A stretch of DNA of 9,684 nucleotides, from NCBI GenBank assembly GCA_003223695.1, contig QHVY01000268.1, positions 1 through 9,684 on the forward strand, read 5' to 3'. Shown here piece by piece: positions 7,361-9,684 of the stretch (positions are counted from its first letter, which is position 1; each line of letters opens with the position of its first letter). The notes beneath the pieces were generated by a model. The model did no database searches and was not told where the DNA came from. It saw only the letters and a program-made list of their open reading frames with translations. Both the position numbers and the translations under genes were made by a program. Source of the DNA: Acidobacteriota bacterium. GTDB taxonomy: Bacteria > Acidobacteriota > Thermoanaerobaculia > Gp7-AA8.

Positions 7361-8255
7361 ATAAATCCTCCAAAACTGCAGCGGCTCGCGCGATGCGATC
7401 CTCATCATCGCGATGTGCCATGGCGATGCTGGCGACCATCACGGCGATCCCCGACGTTTCCGGCCGATCGAACTTGATCTCTTTCAGATCGATGTCGTGG
7501 ACCACTTCAGCGATCGCGCGAAGTGCGGGATCGTCCAGGCGCATGCGATCGATCAGGACTTCGAACGTGCAGCGATCGCCCTCATGCGTAAACTCGGCGT
7601 TGAACATGTCGAAGCGCACCTCACCATCTTTCGGCGCGTACTGCTTCTCAGTCACGAATTTGAAGTGCGCCTCTGGGTCGACAAAACGACGGATCAACCA
7701 GGCGCTTGCCATCCGATCAACGTGCACGCCCGCGCGGGTCACCCAGGTCCGGTCGCGATAGGTCTCGCTGCGTTCTGTCTCCGACGACGCTTGCGCCGGC
7801 TCTTCGATGGTTCGGGCAAGTTCTTCTACGACTGCAACCGCGAGCTGCCCTTTCGGCGCGCCGAAAAAATCGATCGCTTGCACGTCAGAAATTCGTTTTC
7901 TCAGGCGGGCGATGTCTAGCGCCAGCCGCTGCAGGTCTTCTCGATCGAGTGAGCGCGCTTCAGAGGCGATGGCCTCGTAGTCTTCGTCGCGGGCGGCTTT
8001 GAAGAGCTGCTGAATTTCGCCGTCGCTCAATCCCTCGATGACTCGGGCCTCGAACAGATTCGCTTCGCCGCCCTCCGCGCGAATCTCGCGCACGGTCCAC
8101 TGAAAATCCTCGAGGGCGCTCTCGGTCGTAGGAAGCGCATAGACCGTGTTCTTGATCGCCACCGCGCCGATTCGCTGCATTCGGCGGGCAATCTTCACGC
8201 GCAGATAGTTGGGCGTCGGTGGAAGTTGATGGATGAGAAGCAGCCAGTCCGGCAT
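7335..8255 (-). CDS. chrB: Full-length ChrB-type chromate resistance protein
   Basis: This 306-residue protein is the normal length for ChrB. The N-terminal domain (about residues 1-150) opens with WLLLIHQLPPTPNYLRVKIAR, like PaaX/ChrB N-domains, and contains the usual YALPTT and charged DEDYEAI segments. The C-terminal domain (about 169-306) has HVDRMASAWLIRRFVDP, GDRCTFEVL and VVHDID. Known ChrB proteins are chromate-responsive and are proposed to sense chromate and control chr operons; usually chrA follows, and it does not here. The start is fixed by the conserved N-terminus. No Shine-Dalgarno sequence precedes the ATG, and a predicted -10 box lies about 10 nt upstream, so the transcript is probably leaderless. 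It is the first gene of the ten-gene unit and may regulate its own promoter. The sensed compound need not be chromate in this operon. Confidence 0.92.
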   Translation of the reverse strand: MPDWLLLIHQLPPTPNYLRVKIARRMQRIGAVAIKNTVYALPTTESALEDFQWTVREIRAEGGEANLFEARVIEGLSDGEIQQLFKAARDEDYEAIASEARSLDREDLQRLALDIARLRKRISDVQAIDFFGAPKGQLAVAVVEELARTIEEPAQASSETERSETYRDRTWVTRAGVHVDRMASAWLIRRFVDPEAHFKFVTEKQYAPKDGEVRFDMFNAEFTHEGDRCTFEVLIDRMRLDDPALRAIAEVVHDIDLKEIKFDRPETSGIAVMVASIAMAHRDDEDRIARAAAVLEDLYVYYQKKR

Positions 8256-8264
8256 GAACTAGCA

Positions 8265-8273
8265 ACTGTATCA
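8265..8273 (-). promoter_or_regulatory. Predicted extended -10 promoter for the chrB unit
   Basis: Read on the minus strand this is TGATACAGT, an extended -10 form (TGn-TAnnnT) whose hexamer TACAGT matches TATAAT at 4 of 6 positions. Transcription would begin about 7 nt downstream, only a few bases before the chrB ATG at 8255, which agrees with the missing ribosome site. No good -35 hexamer is visible, as is common for extended -10 promoters. It is also one arm of the dyad element. Confidence 0.4.
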
Positions 8274-8296
8274 GCAACATATATGCCGGTGATACA
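8267..8296. promoter_or_regulatory. Dyad-symmetric divergent control element
   Basis: The arms TGTATCA (8267-8273) and TGATACA (8290-8296) are perfect reverse complements separated by 16 bp. Midway lies a second perfect palindrome CATATATG (8278-8285), and both have exactly the same centre (between 8281 and 8282), with one more matching pair at 8275/8288. It fills the 64-bp space between two divergent genes, so it can serve as an operator, as two back-to-back promoters, or both. ChrB is the natural candidate for a binder but no binding-site consensus that I know settles this. Confidence 0.65.
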
Positions 8297-8298
8297 CT
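8290..8298 (+). promoter_or_regulatory. Predicted extended -10 promoter for the rightward unit
   Basis: The plus strand reads TGATACACT, the same extended -10 form as the leftward promoter, with hexamer TACACT (4 of 6 to TATAAT). A start about 7 nt downstream would leave a short leader that still holds GGAGG (8309-8313), placed 6 nt before the ATG at 8320. No convincing -35 is present. Confidence 0.4.
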
Positions 8299-8319
8299 TG
8301 CGCGCTTTGGAGGAAGTGC

Positions 8320-8910
8320 ATGCACATCAAGAGTTTCCTCCCAATCCTTATCGGCCTTCTTTTCGCCCCTGCTGCTGTCGCTGCCGAAGTGCAGACCCGC
8401 ACCTTCACATTCGAAAATGATCGCGTCGGCGCGCCACCGCCCGGTTTCGAATTCGCTCGCACAGGAAACGGCCCCGAAGGCAAATGGACCGTGGCCACCG
8501 AGCGTGGCAACGAAAAGAATCACCTACTGCTGCAGTCGAGCGCAGACAAAACTGACTACCGATTTCCTGTCGCAATCCTGAAGAACGAGTCACTCCGAGA
8601 CGTGACGCTGAGCGTCCGCGCGCGACCGCTGGCCGGCGAAGTTGACCAGGGCTTTGGACTCGTCTGGCGTTGCACGATCTATCACACGATCAAGGGCAGC
8701 CGTCGCGCTTTCCAAAACCATCCCGTGAAGGTGGCGACCAACGTGTGGCACACGCTGAAGATGGAGGCGCGCGGGAATCATTTCATCGTCTGGCTCGACG
8801 GAGAAAAAGTTCTCGATGCGCAAGACGACACATTTCAGTCCGGCCGAGTCGGTCTCTGGACGAAAGCCGACTCGGTGATCGAGTTCGACGATTTCACTGT
8901 CGCACCTTGA
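8320..8910 (+). CDS. Secreted LamG/DUF1080-like jelly-roll protein, probably internally shortened
   Basis: The 196-residue product has a signal peptide (FLPILIGLLFAPAAVAA, cleavage after about residue 22) and one concanavalin-like beta-sandwich domain. The domain shows FTFENDRVGAPPPGFE at the N-terminus, VTLSVRARPLAGEVDQGFGLVWR in the middle, then NVWHTLKMEARG, WLDGEKVLDAQDDTF and GRVGLWTKADSVIEFDDF, matching the DUF1080/3-keto-disaccharide-hydrolase-like family of extracellular sugar-binding proteins as I remember them. Between GLVWR and IYHTIKG the expected stretch around NYY-x-x-R-x-NPLE-x-N, roughly 20 residues, is absent while the frame stays open. Whether the fold survives is uncertain. 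The start ATG has GGAGG 6 nt upstream. It heads a plus-strand set of exported proteins opposite to chrB. Confidence 0.82.
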   Translation: MHIKSFLPILIGLLFAPAAVAAEVQTRTFTFENDRVGAPPPGFEFARTGNGPEGKWTVATERGNEKNHLLLQSSADKTDYRFPVAILKNESLRDVTLSVRARPLAGEVDQGFGLVWRCTIYHTIKGSRRAFQNHPVKVATNVWHTLKMEARGNHFIVWLDGEKVLDAQDDTFQSGRVGLWTKADSVIEFDDFTVAP

Positions 8911-8936
8911 CTGCTTCGAAAAATTTTGGAGGATGT

Positions 8937-9437
8937 GTGAAAAAAATTCGCATGGCTGCTCTTTCGCTTTTTGCATTCGTGTCATTGATTCCGTCTGGCT
9001 TCGCGCAGGTCGACGCCAAACTCGCCGATGCGGTGAAGCACGCGAAGGTGTCTCTCGATGCCGGTCTGAAGGCGAGCGAGCGCGAAGGCAAACCGATCTC
9101 CGGCAAGTTCGAGCTCGACGAGGGGAAACTGCAGCTCTCCGTCTACACCGAAAAGGCGAGCAAGTTCTACGAGGTCGTTGTCGACCACACATCGGGAAAG
9201 ATCGCCAAGACCGAAGAGATCACCAGCGGCGATGATCTGACCGCGGCAAAAGCGCAGTCAGCAGCCATGGCACGCGCGAAGAAGTCGCTGCGCCAGGCAG
9301 TGCGCGACGCGCAGAAGACGCACAAAGGTTTCCGCGCGGTGAGTGTCGTGCCTGAAGAGAAGGACTCACACCCGGTCGCTACGGTGACTCTGACGAAAGA
9401 TCATGAGACACGCACCGCGACCGAGAAGCTCGATTAA
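8937..9437 (+). CDS. Secreted PepSY-domain protein
   Basis: The GTG at 8937 is chosen because a GGAGG site (8928-8932) lies 4 nt upstream and the next residues MKKIRMAALSLFAFVSLIPSGFA form a textbook signal peptide, cleaved near residue 23. An ATG at 8952 lies too far from that site. The 166-residue product carries one clear PepSY domain (about 26-96): a helix DAKLADAVKHAKVSLDAG, then GKFELDEGKLQLSVY and FYEVVVDHTSGKIAKTEEI. The second half (about 100-166), with AAMARAKKSLRQAV and VATVTLTKD, looks like a degenerate second copy. PepSY domains are proposed to inhibit proteases or tune peptide-bond processing outside the cytoplasm; the partner here is not visible. It follows the jelly-roll gene by 26 nt and is probably co-transcribed with it. 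Confidence 0.85.
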   Translation: MKKIRMAALSLFAFVSLIPSGFAQVDAKLADAVKHAKVSLDAGLKASEREGKPISGKFELDEGKLQLSVYTEKASKFYEVVVDHTSGKIAKTEEITSGDDLTAAKAQSAAMARAKKSLRQAVRDAQKTHKGFRAVSVVPEEKDSHPVATVTLTKDHETRTATEKLD

Positions 9438-9463
9438 AGAGCAGTTCGATATATTCAGCCTCA

Positions 9464-9684
9464 GTGACTCCTGTATTGAAGCTGCTTGTGACGGCAACCA
9501 TTGCCGCGATCGCCGGCGTTTGCTTCGCTGAGCAGCAGCCGTCTATGCGACTTGCGACGACCGATGCGCCGATTCATCTTGACGGCCGTCTCGACGAGCC
9601 GGCGTGGACGAACGCAACTGCGGTCACGCTCATGCAACAGAGCCCGCATCCGGGTTCTGCAACGCCGTACTCGACGACGATGCG
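9464..9684 (+). CDS. DUF5916-type protein with CBM9-like N-terminus (5' part only)
   Basis: Only the first 73 codons are in the window. From GTG at 9464 the product begins VTPVLKLLVTATIAAIAGVCFA, a signal peptide, followed by APIHLDGRLDEPAW, with MQQSPHPGSATPY after it. The I-x-L-D-G-x-L-D-E-P-A-W motif followed by a QxxPxPG stretch is the hallmark of the carbohydrate-binding family 9-like N-terminus of DUF5916 proteins. These are large and usually end in an outer-membrane barrel, so the missing part is expected to be several hundred residues long. The start is uncertain: no good ribosome site precedes the GTG, and TTG at 9476 is an in-frame alternative. The 26-nt gap after the PepSY gene supports an operon. 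Confidence 0.78.
   Translation, partial: MTPVLKLLVTATIAAIAGVCFAEQQPSMRLATTDAPIHLDGRLDEPAWTNATAVTLMQQSPHPGSATPYSTTM

Noticed and set aside
8670..8936. N-terminal extension of the PepSY frame
   Set aside because: It overlaps the jelly-roll gene in another phase; the real start is the GTG at 8937 with GGAGG and a signal peptide.

Overview
The window is a compact, GC-rich bacterial chromosomal segment. Signal peptides, secreted beta-propeller proteins and the start of a DUF5916-type protein (CBM9-like N-terminus, a family that usually ends in an outer-membrane barrel) suggest a Gram-negative soil-type bacterium. Acidobacteriota or a related phylum is my best guess, but nothing seen here fixes the taxon. 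No tRNA, rRNA, CRISPR array, insertion sequence or phage gene was found.

Minus strand, 8255 down to 1: ten genes read as one transcription unit. In order of transcription they are a full-length ChrB-type chromate-resistance protein, a 64-aa membrane protein, a secreted YVTN/YncE-like propeller, an MFS transporter, a secreted protein with two DUF1259 domains, a stand-alone ChrB C-terminal domain, an APC-family permease, a PQQ-type beta-propeller with an in-frame UGA at codon 32, a DUF1858-like small protein, and a LigC-type ATP-dependent DNA ligase that runs out of the window. Six of the nine junctions are overlaps or stop/start fusions, two are gaps of about 12 and 21 nt, and only one (permease to PQQ propeller) is a longer gap of 74 nt. 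No chrA chromate transporter is present, so the MFS and APC proteins are the only transporters in the unit.

Plus strand, 8320 to the end: three genes for exported proteins, a LamG/DUF1080-like jelly-roll protein that looks internally shortened, a PepSY protein, and the start of the DUF5916-type protein.

The two units diverge from a 64-bp intergenic region. It holds a dyad-symmetric element (TGTATCA-N16-TGATACA with a central CATATATG). Each outer arm also reads as an extended -10 box pointing outwards, so the two promoters probably overlap and may be controlled together. chrB appears to be leaderless or nearly so.

The most unusual item is the in-frame UGA in the PQQ propeller gene. The same reading frame carries a start, a hydrophobic leader and a first beta-strand before the UGA, and 326 clean codons after it. 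A GC-rich hairpin with a GGUC loop begins 12 nt after the UGA, which is compatible with a bacterial SECIS element. The UGA residue would sit in register opposite a cysteine, the position at which the other propeller of the operon has cysteine pairs. Selenocysteine, a recent nonsense mutation and a sequencing error all remain possible.
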